The notes beneath the pieces are model-generated. The model saw only the letters and a list, made by a program, of their open reading frames with translations. It searched no databases and was not told the origin of the DNA. Shown here piece after piece: positions 1 to 12,125 of a stretch of DNA of 64,000 nt. Within the stretch, counting starts at the first letter, position 1; the number at the start of each line of letters is the position of its first letter. The DNA is from Atherinomorus stipes (taxonomy: Eukaryota; Chordata; Actinopteri; Atheriniformes; Atherinidae). The stretch is from positions 310,001 to 374,000 of the forward strand of contig JALJCO010000093.1 in NCBI GenBank assembly GCA_023101725.1, given 5' to 3'. A program made the position numbers and the translations under genes.

Positions 1-994
1 TAGACTCCTCAGGACAGCCATGACTCGACTCTTTCCAACAGCGTATGAGAGTGCCACAGACCGGCCAATCTTTTCATTGGCTAAGGAAAAGTGTGTGCAT
101 GCATATATGTGTGTGTGTGGGCACTTTTGCTTGTGTGTCTCCCTGAGTCACACGCTAAGCCCCAAACATCAGCTCAGGGATCCCAGCCAATTAAAAGCTA
201 ATGCAGGCTCGGATGCCTTTCTCCTACCAACATCTGGGTATTAAACTAAACGCCTGCAATATATTAGTTATGAAGTCAGCAGCTATGAGGAGGACCACAC
301 AGGAGGAGTGCACAATTTAGCGTACAGTCTAGCTCTGTTACTTATTTTCTGTGTGAATTGATGAGGTTTGTTTAAGTAGATGGCATCCAGAATGAAAAAG
401 GAGATCATCATTTTTATCCCTGTTTTGCATCAACAAATGTGTCGGCAGATTGCACCCATCATCACTCCTTGAATGATTTATCGTTCAGTGTAAATGTAGT
501 GTGGGTACAACAAGGATGGGTATAGTTTTTTTCATGTTGTTTCACCTGTAATTGTTTTTGAAAAAATCTTACAAAAATGCAGACGATGCATTAAAAATGT
601 GAGGAAGGTTTTTCTTTCCTCTCCACGTGGGGGATACTGAACACTCAGGGAGAGGAAAATGGCAGCAGATGCTATGAAAAGAACCGAGTAGAAGGAAAGG
701 TTGTCATGTTACAGGAAAGCGTGAGCGTAAAAGGGATGATATAAGGCCGTATCACACTAAAGGACACAAAAACGTGCTCAGGTGTACGTATTTCGTCATG
801 CAACTGTGAACCGAGAAAGACATGTATCCACCTGTGTTCAGCTGGTGGGACTGATTTAAATACAGTTGACTGATACAGAGAAACAGGGAAAAGACTGGAT
901 TGCTTTGCAGGACAACATGTTCAGAGTGTTTCATTTATCTTGATTTCATATTCAGTACTCAGGAGTGAATTAGGAGGGATGGGAAGGAGGAGGG

Positions 995-1590
995 ATGGAC
1001 CTAAAAATTGTGCTTATCATGTGGAAAGCTAGACAAAAAAGTTTGCCAGAGGATATTCAGAATTTATTTAATACTGTAACTCAAAGCGCTGGCCGCAGAA
1101 GTATATTTAATTTCCAAATCATGTTTGCACGGACAACAATGAAACAGAAGTGCCCTTCAGTGTATGGAGTTAAGCTATGGAATGTGCTGAATGAAGACAT
1201 GAAACGTTGTACTAATGTATATATATTGAAAAAAATGTACAAGGATAAAATAATACAAGAGTATATAAAACTAGAAGACAAATGAATGTGACTACAGTAA
1301 TATAAGAAACTTTTTATTGATGTTTTGTTTTGTTTTGTTTGTTTTGATATTGTTTTGTTTTTTTTGAAGATGTTGTTTTGTTAGTCTTGGCGACTTGGTG
1401 AGGAGATGGGGGTTAACTGGGAAAACTGAGTGCTTATTTTTTTAATTTTGCGACTGTACAAGGGCAGAAGATACAAGATTTTCTTCATTCTGTTCCTGTT
1501 GTTCAGGGAAACTATTGATGTACGTAATATGAAATGAAAGAAAGATGTGAACAATAAAACGTATTGAATATTGAAATGTTGTATAATTGC
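995..1590 (+). mobile_element. 3' end of a non-LTR (LINE) retrotransposon
   Basis: A 96-codon frame ends with CPSVYGVKLWNVLNEDMKRC and TNVYILKKMYKDKII, the characteristic C-terminal tail of LINE reverse transcriptase proteins (xxWNxLPxxI...xxFKxxLK). A T/G-rich 3' UTR with TGTTT repeats (1323-1380) and an AATAAAACGTATTGAATATTG tail near 1552-1575 follows. The copy is truncated at the 5' side and keeps no catalytic reverse-transcriptase motif. Confidence 0.6.
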
Positions 1591-3505
1591 AGGGTGGTTC
1601 TGCATTAAAATGCCAAAACTTTTATCTTTAACTCATCATAGGTGTGGAAGGGGGAGTGAGGAGGATGTGGTGGAGAAAAGCCGTGTGTTCGGGACTCCAC
1701 TGTTGCCTGTTGAGTTGAATTTTCAGTAGTTTAGGCACTATGTACAGTATGAATGAGAAAATATTACATTAAATGCAAATGGAAATATACAGTAATGCGG
1801 CTGCAACAAACGATCATCGGTGAATCGGGTGGGGTCTCGACTCGTTTAATCTACTTAGCGGGGAAATTTTAAAAAAGTGGCAGGAAAACATTTTTTCTCT
1901 CCTCCCATCACTTGATTTAACAACATGTTAAATCAAGAATCATGATTTGAAAACATGTTCTCATCTCAAATTTCCTACAGCTGTTGAAATATCAAATAAT
2001 AAATAATAAATGATAGTGATTAGAGTGATTAGAAACAACAAATTAACATGAAATCTAAATAAAAAAAAACTGTAACCAAGACTCGTTTTATATGTTACAT
2101 TCTCTGTATTTAATCAATGTTAAGTAAGAGGCATTACTATCTGACGATCAGTGGCTGCTTTGTGCTTCATTTTCATGTCTGGTTCATGGAGCAGAAGTGA
2201 AAATCTACAGCTGTGTCTACAGCTGGAAGCTGCTGATGCTTCCTGCAGCCTCAAATCTAATGTGTGTTTTTGAGAAGGGGGCATTGCACATGCAAGTAAT
2301 GGAAGGAAGTAAACGACACGTTCTTTCTTGGCTGTCTCTAAAAGTCGCCAATAACACCAGAGAAAGTCACTTGACTTGTTGCTAGCTGCTTTATATATAA
2401 AAAAGAAAAGTCATCAGGGTGAAAACTCACCAAGTCGCCCATAGAAACAAGACTCCGAGTTCTACCATGTGCATCAGCGTAATCAGGTGTACCAAAAAAT
2501 CAGCACTGACAATACATTTTGCTTTGCTTCTAAAGCAAACTGCAATTAAATGAGTTTGTCAGAAAATTTAAACTTGAGTCTTAATCTTTACCACCATTGT
2601 GCGCAAGTTAAGTTTATTTATAAAGCATAACCTCTGCTTAAGCTGATGAAACTGAAATAATACATATCACGCTCACACACATGCCCTGTCACTGTCATTA
2701 ATCAGCTAACAAGCTAACGCTAGCATCAAACGAGCCACCAGAGAGACTAACGTTACGTTTCCTGAGGAAATGTTTGTTGTGTTTTAAAGTGAGGAAAATT
2801 TCCTCATTTAAACGGAACAAACGTAGGATATCGTAGTGGCTGGTCCTGCTGTTGAGCTCTCTTCTTCCTCATCTGTTACTCCAACATGTTTCCATGTTGG
2901 AGGTGTGTGAGCGCTCTGGTCATATTTCATTTGTTGAATTTATTTTTCCAATGAATTTTTTTTTTCACTCTGTTCAACTCGCTCTACAGGTGGAGTCTTT
3001 TAACTTTATTTCAGTTAGCCAGTGTTGACAAAGCTCTAAAGGTGAAGTAAACAGCACTGCAATATGGTGAATGACGCATAAATCACCTGACACACTGAAA
3101 ATGATTAAATTAGTTGCAAACGCTTTTAAAAATTCATTTTTATGAATTGTATCAATTCATTATTGCAGCCCTGTACAGTAACTGCCTCTGGTGGTAGTTT
3201 TGTCATTGTTGTAGGACTGCAGTCTGGGGAAGTTACTTTGCAACATCATTGAATTATTCCTAGCTGTTCTCATCCCCAAATGCTGAAGTTTGGAGGTTTT
3301 CCACAAGTTATCCATTGATGTGGACTCTGTGATGCAATGCCCACTCAAATAGATTGTCTTTTTTGTTTGATAGACCAAGAAGTGTTAACAGAAGGAGAAA
3401 CTTGACTTTCACTGTTCAAACTGTTACCCCTGACACAAACTTAATATTCTAGTATTTTAGTATGAAATACTAAACTAGGTCAAACTAGGTCACTTTAAAC
3501 ACAAA

Positions 3506-4580
3506 TAGGGCTGGGACGATTCGTCGACGTAACCGATTACGTCGACGCAAAAAATACGTCGACGCAAAATATGCGTACCGATGCGTCGTCAGACCAAAAC
3601 AAAGATGGCGGCGCCATGCGACTTCAGACCAAAACAAAGATGGCGGCGCCATGCGACTTCAGACCAAAACAAAGATGGCGGCGCCATGCGACTTCAGACT
3701 AAAACAAAGATGGCGGCGCGATCTCCGCGAGTGGCTCTTCCAAGTTTCCAAAGTGTAAGGCAGTGAAGGCCCACACTCGTTTATCGAAGGTATAACTATA
3801 TATTACAGATGGCGAATCCGAAGCCTAATGAGACATGAGACTACTTCCGTGAGATGGACGCCATGTCTTCAGACACGTCAGGCCTGTTTGAGACGGTCAG
3901 CATGAAGCACGAGCTCCATCTGCTGGCCGTGGGTGGAACTGCAGCTGATGCCGGGAGCTGTCTCGTCTCTGACTGTATAACGTCACGTTGTCAACCTCAT
4001 ATTAGTGTTTCATCTGTTGGTAATAGTATTGTGTCGTCACTTCTGGGATAAATAAAGAATTTTTAATTTCATTTCCAAGTGATTGGTACCTGTATTAAGC
4101 ATTAACAGAATGAAGATGGAGATGCACTTTTTCTGGAAGCTAGACCCATGTTCAATATGTTCAACTCTGAATGTTTACTTATCTTCATTATCTTTTGTTG
4201 GAAAATAATATCTGTCTCAGCTTAAATCCTCCAAGGTTACATGATCATATTATTTCAATGACTTTTTTATTATTATTTTCATGTAAATGAAAGAATTAAA
4301 AGCCTGTTTTTCAGTCCGCTGTGTTTTCAACATAAATTTTACATTCTGTTGGTTCATGAAAAAGTCCATGACAGGCTGCTGGCTCCCACTGCCTTTTTAT
4401 TCATGCTCTTTTTTACATTTTAGATATCTATATCAGCATATATAAATTGCTGTCTGTCAATTTATGAGGAGATAATCGAGTCGAATCGAGCTAAAAAAGT
4501 GAATTGTTAGATTAATCGATGCATCGAAAAAATAATCGATAGATTAATCGTTTAAAAAATAATCGTTTAACACAGCCCTA
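3506..4580. mobile_element. Non-autonomous hAT-like element with perfect 8-bp target duplication
   Basis: Ends TAGGGCTGGGACGATTCGTC and ...ACACAGCCCTA, flanked by AACACAAA on both sides (3498-3505 and 4581-4588), an exact 8-bp duplication as hAT elements make. About 1.07 kb, without transposase coding. Inside are CGTCGACG-rich subterminal repeats, a 35-bp tandem array and repeated TAATCGAT motifs at the right end. The perfect duplication points to a relatively recent insertion. Confidence 0.85.
3590..3720 (+). repeat. 35-bp tandem repeat, nearly four units, each with a YY1-type motif
   Basis: Units begin at 3590, 3625, 3660 and 3695, and the last is shortened. Each contains AAAGATGGCGGC (at 3601, 3636, 3671 and 3706), which fits the YY1 consensus AAGATGGCGGC. 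The unit length is not a multiple of three, so the open frame across it is not a real protein repeat. Confidence 0.9.
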
Positions 4581-4799
4581 AACACAAAGCTAAGATGTGA
4601 AAAAAAAAAAATACCAGTACAATAAGTACTTTATATTGAATATAAAGCAGCATACCTTTGTAACAGGGCTCTGATTGGAAAAAAAATGTAAACATAAGGC
4701 TTATTTGGACAGAAACTCTCTGTCTCAAGTTTAGTTACAAGAGCTACCCTTCCCCATCAGTTTGCGTTAGCACATGAGGGAGGACCTTAATCGGGAGGG

Positions 4800-5390
4800 A
4801 CCATGTCCCTGTCAACGGCCAGCGCAGTCCAACAGCAGGTGCAGATTGTACTGACGCAATTTGCAACTGTATTTGGCTTTTCCATCTCTTTTATTTAAAG
4901 CTATTAAAAAAGTTAACCCTCATTACGGTCATATGTATCACGTAACATCTTGTTAACCTATTTTGAAGTACGCCCAGACACTTAAGTGGACGGTCCGGGG
5001 TCCGATTCGGCACGTGTATCATTGTGATGCATCGATTTAATAATAAATTGATACACTCCTATTGTAATAGTTGTTGTTGCTAATACGATCTTGGCAAACA
5101 GTTGTAACAGCTGTGGGACTCTTTAAATATGGCGGGGCCGGAAGAAGCAGAGATCATGCAAGGGGCGCGGCTTGCCAGTTCTACCAATCACCAAACATCT
5201 TTGTATTTCAGTTCCTATGGAACCCCAAAAAGACCATGCCTCATAGTAGGAGCTAAAAAGGTTATAGGAACTGAGGGCTGTGGTCCCTTTTTCCTCTGTC
5301 TGAATGCGCCAAAAAATGGCCTGGTTCCCGAAAAGGTTATAGGAACTCCAAAAGGTTCCTACAGTCCAAAAGCGCCTATAATTGTTTCAA
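4800..5390. repeat. Mixed degenerate repeat remnants
   Basis: Contains GATGCATCGATTTAATAA and TTGATACACTCCTATT near 5020-5065, resembling one end of a hAT-like element, a second ATATGGCGGGGCCGG near 5128, and GTTATAGGAACT repeats at 5270-5345. Both borders are unclear. Confidence 0.3.
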
Positions 5391-5396
5391 CTAGAC

Positions 5397-5621
5397 CAGG
5401 GGTGTCCAAGTCCGATCCTTGAGAGCTACTACCCTTCAATTTTTAGAACATACCCTCTCCAACACACCTGAATCAAATGCCTAATTTCCCTTATGCACAT
5501 GTCATTCAGCTCTGCAGAGGCCTGGTAACGAGCCATTCATTTGATTCAGGTGTGTTAGAGAAGGGATGCAACCAAAATGTACAGGTTAGTAGCTCTCGAG
5601 GACTGGACTTGGGCACCCTTG
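5397..5621. mobile_element. Short hAT-type MITE (225 bp)
   Basis: Ends CAGGGGTGTCCAAGTCC and GGACTTGGGCACCCTTG are inverted copies of each other. Flanks AACTAGAC (5389-5396) and AACTAAAC (5622-5629) agree at 7 of 8 bases, a hAT-size target duplication. CAGGGGTGTC-type ends are frequent in teleosts. Confidence 0.8.
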
Positions 5622-5629
5622 AACTAAAC

Positions 5630-5690
5630 TAGATAGACAGATGGATAGATACTTTATTGATTTCTGAGGGGAAATTCATGTTCCAGTACA
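5630..5690 (+). repeat. LINE-tail type repeat fragment
   Basis: AGATAGATGG-like repeats, then TACTTTATTGATTTCTGAGG and GGAAATTC, a widespread fish retroelement 3' tail (ACTTTATTGATCCCGAAGGGGAAATTC type). Confidence 0.45.
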
Positions 5691-5832
5691 ACCCGTCTAA
5701 GACAAACCATACATTGGTTTTCATGCTTTTTAAACTTTATCTGTGAAGAAAATATTTACATTTATGGAGGGGGGGACTTGGTAGCAGCCATCTTGCCGGG
5801 AATTCAGAAATTTGTCATACCCTTTCATTGTA

Positions 5833-6378
5833 CAGTGGCTTGCAAAAGTATTCATACCCATGACCAAAACTAAATTGCTCAGAAAAGAACAAAGCAAAAG
5901 TGAGTTTCACCTTTTTATATGAAAGGAAATGGCACAAACACAACAATCCATCACTGTTCTTGTTCGTAAGCACTCTTTACTATGAATAGGTTGCACAAGT
6001 TTGTATGTCATTGTATTCACATGCGGGACTGTGGACAGGTGACTATTGGGCACTAATTATAGGGAGCAATCAAGGATATACAAATCACCTGGGACTGAAT
6101 ACCCCCCTGTGACACTGTGAGGCAATAGTTTATAGTGTGCAATCGTTTTCGACTCAGAATAACATCTTTGGTGCAAGGGTGTGAATACTTTTACTTTTAC
6201 AACAATGAAATACAGACTTATACAACCTATTCATAGTAAAGAGTGCTTACGAACAAAAACAGTGATGGATTGTTGTGTTTGTGCTATTTTCTTTCATATA
6301 AAAAGGTGAAACTCACTTTTGCTTTGTTCTTTTCTGAGCAATTTAGTTTTGGTCATGGGTATGCATACTTTTGCACTG
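5833..6378. mobile_element. Tc1/mariner-like foldback MITE (546 bp)
   Basis: Terminal inverted repeats of about 165 bp. Left arm 5833-6000 starts CAGTGGCTTGCAAAAGTATT; right arm 6215-6378 ends with its reverse complement, ...TACTTTTGCACTG. TA dinucleotides flank both ends (5831-5832 and 6379-6380), the Tc1/mariner target duplication. No transposase frame. Confidence 0.85.
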
Positions 6379-6541
6379 TAAGTGTGGATCGGAAAACTCT
6401 TCGTTTGAAGGGTATATAGCCCTCCCACTCACCCCTACCCCTCTGTCCCACTGTAATGTGATTGAGACGCCCCTACCCCTAGACGTGAATGTGCAAAACG
6501 GAGAGGGAGAGATAAGGGGGAGAGTTGAGTTTGGGCCTTAA

Positions 6542-7402
6542 AGGAATAGTTCACCCTCAGAATGATTTAACTTTATTTTCCACTTACCCTGATGGTGAGC
6601 AAGACTCTGGACCACTTTTTTAATATGTCAAATGCAGCCGGAGATCAGGACGACTTCTCGTTCCCCCCCAATGGAGTTCGCCAGGGTCCGAGCCAAAAAG
6701 GTCCATAAAAGTCCACAAAAAATTGTCAATATTCCTCCATACTGTTCGTCCCATGTAATCCAAGTGTCCTGAGTGGGTAGCGTCCAGAATTTACTCGAAA
6801 CGACGTCATTTACTATATTTTTAGAGCCTAAAAGGGAGTATTGTTTACTTCCATGAAGCGCGCACATGCGCGGTCATGAAAATACGGAAGCCTCAGCGTT
6901 CAGAGACTACTCTGCCGATAATGCAAGCGTAGAAGAAGAAATTCACTGTTTACATTGTGGTGAGAGTGCAAGAGCTCTAGACAAACCGGGACAAACACAG
7001 GAGGGGTTGGATATTGATCTAAAAGAAAGAAAGAAAGAAAAAGAAGCTGTGGCTTCCGTAGTTTCGTGAACGTGCATCGGCGTGCTTGCTAGGCATGCGA
7101 TGTAGTATTGTTTAGACTCTAAAAATATACTAAATGGCGTAGTTTCAAGTAAATTCTGGACGCTACCCACTTGGGGCACTTGGATTACATGGGACGAACA
7201 GTATGGAGGAATATTGACAATTTTTTGTGGACTTTAATGGACCTTTTTGGCTCGGACCCTGGCGAACTCCATTGGGGGGGGAACGAGAAGTCGTCCTGAT
7301 CTCCGGCTGCATTTGACATTTTAAAAAAGTGGTCCAGAGTCTTGCTCACCATCAGGGTAAGTGGAAAATAAAGTTAAATCATTCTGAGGGTGAACTATTC
7401 CT
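6542..7402. mobile_element. Large foldback MITE with about 300-bp inverted repeats and TTAA flanks
   Basis: Left arm 6542-6845 (AGGAATAGTTCACCCTCAGA...) is matched by its reverse complement at 7100-7402 (...TCTGAGGGTGAACTATTCCT), with only scattered differences. TTAA lies at 6538-6541 and 7403-7406, as for piggyBac-type insertion. The loop of about 250 bp (6846-7099) is unique sequence with an (AAAG)n run near 7021. No transposase is present. Confidence 0.85.
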
Positions 7403-7406
7403 TTAA

Positions 7407-9204
7407 TGCCTTTTTCAGCAAGATAATTCATGGCAGATAAGATAGACCTTACAGAGTTCTTTTTTTTTTACCTGCTGCTGCTGCATCTTTTACATCCTCA
7501 TTTCACTGTCTGCATGACCTCATATTTATCTGTCAGCTGTTGCTTTTACAATATCTTCCTTTCAGAAATGAACCTTCCCCTTGAGCCTACACCAGCTGCA
7601 ATATGACTCTGTCATATTGCTGTCTTTTATATTCACCTGTGCAGAGAAAGGCTTTTCAGCTCCTTAAATAAAGCTCAATAGAGAAACATGAGCACTTTGC
7701 ATATTTCACAGGGTTCTTTTCTTGATTAATTCTGTCTGTTGGGTTTATAACAGTGCTGCCTGTGTCATATATCTCCTTGTTTCCTCTCTGTGAGAGCCTC
7801 TCAGAACTGTGGTCACTGTGTTCGTCTGGTGGCCTGCAGACTTCGCCTGCTGCTGTCATCTTCTGGAGGGACTGAGCTGCGGTTTCTCCCACACACCGAA
7901 CACAAACACATAGACACACATAAACACACAAATGTACACTCAGGCAGTGTCTGTTTGTCTGTCTGTTTCTGCCTTTCAGCCACACACATGCACTGGTTAT
8001 CCGCCCCTCCACATACACTCTCCCTCCTCCATCCCCTGGAGTTCCTCTGCCTCTTTTTTCCTCCTGAGTTTTCCACCTCTGTTCTGTCCTCCCCCGCTCC
8101 CAGCTGTGTTATACAGTAAAGGAATATAAGTAGCAGCGGGCCTGCTATAAATATGCCTGCCCACCCAAGACTGTTAGGATTATTATTTTTCTTATAATCA
8201 CTGTGGTCTTTCTATAAACTGAACAGATTATTATCTGGTTTTTGTTCCCTGGTGGAAGTCAGCTGCTAGCTTCAGTGCATGTCTATACAGGATATTTGAC
8301 TTTATCATGTAGATAATTGACAGGAGTCTAAAATGTATTTTAATTCATTTCTGAAGGCTCAGAAATGACAAGTGAATTTGAGGAAGTGGGGGGATGAATC
8401 ACTGATGAAATAAGGACAGGAAAAGTGTGAAGGAGTGTTGGATTTACAATGTCAAAGATATGTTGGTTTTCTTCTTAAATATGGGGGTTGGGATCCTTCT
8501 TGTTTATAGATGAAGCAGCTCTGTGCAGTTCTCCCTACAGCTGGGAGCCAGCTGCTTGAATCAACCTTTCCTCATCTGCTTTATCCATCCATCCTTCTCT
8601 CCCTCCTGTTCCTCCCCCTTGTTTCCTTTGCTTCCCTTCCTTATAAGGAGTTCAAAGAAATACTTGTGGTTGGGGCTTTACCTATTTGAAACACAGGCAG
8701 GCAGAAGTTATGCTGAAGTAGTAAAAGAATAAGAGGGGAAGACGAGACAAGAGTTTGATACTTGAGAGACAGAAGAAAGAGAAAGGTGTATGTATGAGTT
8801 TGAAGGTGGAGAGGCTGGAGGTAAAGGGAGAGGAGGGAGGAGAGGAGAGGAGCGGGTTACAGGAAACCACAGGTATGTAGAGGATGGTGGGTGGGTGGCC
8901 TGCAGAGAGGACAGAGAAAAAGTGGAAGTATGAAAGAGTGGAGGAACAGTGAGTTATAGGGGAGACTGAGGACGAGGAAGCATGCTCACATCTGTCGGTA
9001 GCAGCACATCTGTCGTCTTGATAGAGCTGTTAGTTGAAATCCTTGATCTGACAGAAATCAAACTTCCTTTGGGAAAATGAAGCAGCTCAGACAAAACCAT
9101 GCTTGTAAATGCAGATGAAAACAAAGAGAGGTGAACTGCTCCTAATACCAAAGCAAACACGATAAAACAGTAATCATGACTCTGCAGGAAAGGTAGTAAC
9201 GCTT
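7407..9204. other. Intergenic, no gene seen
   Basis: CA/CT-rich pieces (7905-7945, 8000-8100, 8580-8640) and a purine-rich stretch (8740-8960) give chance open frames of low complexity. No domain or splice pattern was found. Confidence 0.5.
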
Positions 9205-9310
9205 TGCCCTACACCCTCCACTGTTTAACTACAACTACAGGGGGGGGTCTTGACATTATAATTTCCAATGAAAAGGGGGCCCTGCAAAAAAAGTTTGAGA
9301 ACTACTGAAC
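9205..9310. repeat. Fragment of a hAT-type MITE
   Basis: AAGTTTGAGAACTACTGAAC at about 9289 resembles the common fish terminal repeat CAGTGGTTCTCAAACTTT in reverse. The left end is degraded, with a run of 8 G near 9241. Confidence 0.35.
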
Positions 9311-9422
9311 TACAGTCTGCATAAACCTCTCAGCCACTCCTCGCCAATCATCATCTTGAAAACGAGAACATGCTTTCAGCTTGCCTTAACATAAAAAATG
9401 TCACCTAACTCAATGCTTTTCA

Positions 9423-9970
9423 TAGGGCTGAGTACGGTTAAAACATTTTTGATTACGGTACCAATACCGATGCCTTCACTTAGATACTGGTCCCCTAATG
9501 ATACTTTTTTGGTACCAATTTTATAAAATGTACGGTAACAAAAAGAAAATTCTTAGTAACAAAAACAAAAAATAAAACTCAACAAATGTTGAGTTTTATT
9601 TTTCAGCTTAAGCATTCTTCCACTCAAAGCAGTTTTCTAACAGAATATAAATAATTTTCAGTGCAAAAGAACAGTTGCAAGCAAGTGACAAGTAAGTGTC
9701 TAGTGCACACCGCTGCATACTAAGGTCCTTCAACTCTTACAGAGGCTTCACTTAAGAGAAAACCAACAGTCCTCCTCACATCAGGGTGGAAATTAATGTG
9801 CTAATGCAAGTAATCTGTTAAATTAACACATTAATTTTTCTAAAGAACTAGATTATTATTATGCCATATTAAAAATCCCAATTTGGCATGATCTAATTGA
9901 AAGAAGCTGTGTTTTGGCATACAGGATTGTGGCAGTTTTCCAGCCTTCAGAAGTTCGGTACCCATCCCTA
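9423..9970. mobile_element. hAT-like MITE (548 bp)
   Basis: Ends TAGGGCTGAGTACGG and TTCGGTACCCATCCCTA are inverted copies. Flanks GCTTTTCA (9415-9422) and GCATTTCA (9971-9978) match at 7 of 8 positions. No coding content. Confidence 0.85.
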
Positions 9971-12007
9971 GCATTTCATTCGTTTGCTCTACAGTTACTA
10001 CTGTGCAGGGTCTGCCTCCTGTTTCTTTGCTGCAAGGCATGTTGAGGTGCTTTCACTCGAGCCCACCACTGTCTGTCATCACACACTCCAACTGTGTGGT
10101 GAAAAGGGATTAACATCTCATTCTGCTATTTGGACGAGGTGAGAACCCCAGCAGTGAGACATCACCACCACAGCTTCCCTAACTCTGCTGATCACAGTGC
10201 AGGGATATGCGAGGTGTGAATCAGTGGATCTGCAGCTGGGGTTTAGGTGATGACTGTAGAAACAACAGTCATTTTAAAGATCCATCTCCCATGAAAAGGG
10301 TGATATACAACAAATTTGTCGTCTTCTACTTTGTAACTTTTGGAAGAGCTTTGGTTTATGTTGAATATGTGTTTTCTGTGCTACTTGCTTGTCTGCTCAG
10401 CTAAATCTCATGAAACTTGATAGTTAAATGTGTTTAATTTGGTGCAGATCTGGATCCCTTATTAGTTAAAATGGCAAATGGAGGGTATTTGCTTTGGTGA
10501 AAAAAGTAGAAAGAAAATAATAATATAAATGGTAAATGGACTCTACTTACAATAAATATTAAAATACACTGAAGACTTAAACACACTGTAATAAATGGTG
10601 CACTTGTTCATTGGGTGTTCTGGGCCTTAGCATAAAGCATCTTCACTATGGTGACAAATCCAAGGATGATCAGGGCCCAACACATTCGGGTAGCATCTTC
10701 TACCATGCCTACCATCCTTCGCCCAGAGCCAACAGATTTCTTGGCTCCCTCAAAGAAGTTTTTGATGGCTTGATTTGATTTGAAGTGAAGTACAAACTGA
10801 AAGTATTTGTACTTCTCCCAACTTTTTATGTCACTTTTTCTCTTCCATAGTACAACATACAGTAGATCGATGGAAAAGTACTTTCTTTTCATAGTGCTTT
10901 CTTATTCAACACCTTAAACTGATGTTTAGTGACTTTTCATTTTACAAATTGTCATTTTTATACAATTATAATGTTAGTATATGAGTACAATTATCTTTGA
11001 GATACTATAATGCATACAGCTGCAATGGACATATTTCAGTTTCAATAAAGGATTTAAACTTGCACTTAAAGGCCAGAGAGGCAGCAATCAATATTTTCCT
11101 AAAAAAAAATGGCCTTTTTTTTTCATTGACAATCCCAACAATCCAGTTTAGTTAAACTCTGAACCCTTAATTTTTATCTTTAATATATTCCCACAGATCG
11201 TCGTTGCATCATCATATTGCTGGCAGCTGTGCCTCACTTTCACATATTCTCTCTTTAAAACTCAGGTATGCATGTAAAGAATCACTTTGAACAACCACAG
11301 CTTCATTAACTTTTGATTGACAGCTCATATGAGCCTGCAGGAACTCCCACATAGTGTTCAAAGGATTTAATAGTCAAGAATTTATTGTATGCAACTAAAA
11401 ATGTCAACTAAATAGATCAATAAAAAAAAACAAAAAATTATGAAACATATTTTTGTGTTGTAATTTTCAGTGTTGAAGAGGATTGGGTAAGACATCATTA
11501 AGCTACGGTGTCTTAATTTTTATCCAATATGCCACAACTGCAGTCATGTTTAGGAAAAAAAAATACTTGGATTGACAAAAGAAATAATTTAAGTGTTTCT
11601 GACATAGCTTTCTGTCCGTCCTCTGCATTTATTTCATGCACATACAGTAGTAGTTCTTTCAGAGAGCTTACAGATGTGTAACCAAGCAAAGCAAATGGAG
11701 CAGTACTACTGGAAGTCATGGGGGTGCTATTGCACAGTAGATCATGCACCACCAAAGAAGAATAATCAGAAGCCAGCATAACTGGCTGTGCTGTCTCTTT
11801 CTCTTTTAATGTACGCTATCATGACATCTTCCATCATAGTCATGTTTGCTACTTTCCAATTGAAACTGATGTCATAACCTCAGAACTCTGAACTGTGCTA
11901 CTCACTATTGCCTAACAACCATGCTCATGTACATGACACGTAGGAGTATCTGAGCAGTGATGTTTGACAGTGTTCGACACCAGTGTTTGACAAAAAAAAA
12001 ACTGAGT
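9971..12007. other. Intergenic, no gene established
   Basis: AT-rich. The only frame of note is on the minus strand at 10608-10892 and is listed separately. Confidence 0.5.
10608..10892 (-). pseudogene. Unrecognised 94-aa frame with one possible membrane helix
   Basis: Reads MKRKYFSIDLLYVVLWKRK... with a basic first half, an amphipathic middle (NQAIKNFFEGAKKSVGS) and one hydrophobic segment near residues 69-88 (MCWALIILGFVTIVKMLYAK). I do not recognise a family. It may be a fragment of a processed copy, an exon remnant or chance. No splice signals or poly(A) tail were identified around it. Confidence 0.2.
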
Positions 12008-12125
12008 AATTGTCCCATGATGGACTGGCAACATTCCCAGGGTGTGTCCTTTCTCTTGCCCAAAGGTAACTGAGACAGACTTTAGCATCCCACCATCCTG
12101 ACCAGGATAAAGAAGTTTGAAGGGT
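12008..12125 (+). repeat. Degraded copy of a common teleost retroelement tail
   Basis: GATGGACTGGCAACATTCC...AGGGTGTGTCC...TTGCCCAAAG follows the order of the widespread fish repeat GATAGACTGGCGACCTGTCC AGGGTGTACCCCGCCTCTCGCCC, heavily mutated. Related copies occur in this window at 20164-20260, 34800-35045 and 52991-53078. Confidence 0.45.

Noticed and set aside
3581..3766. Apparent protein repeat QNKDGGA / RPKQRWRRHATSD
   Set aside because: Caused by a 35-bp DNA repeat that shifts frame in every unit, so it is not a coding repeat.
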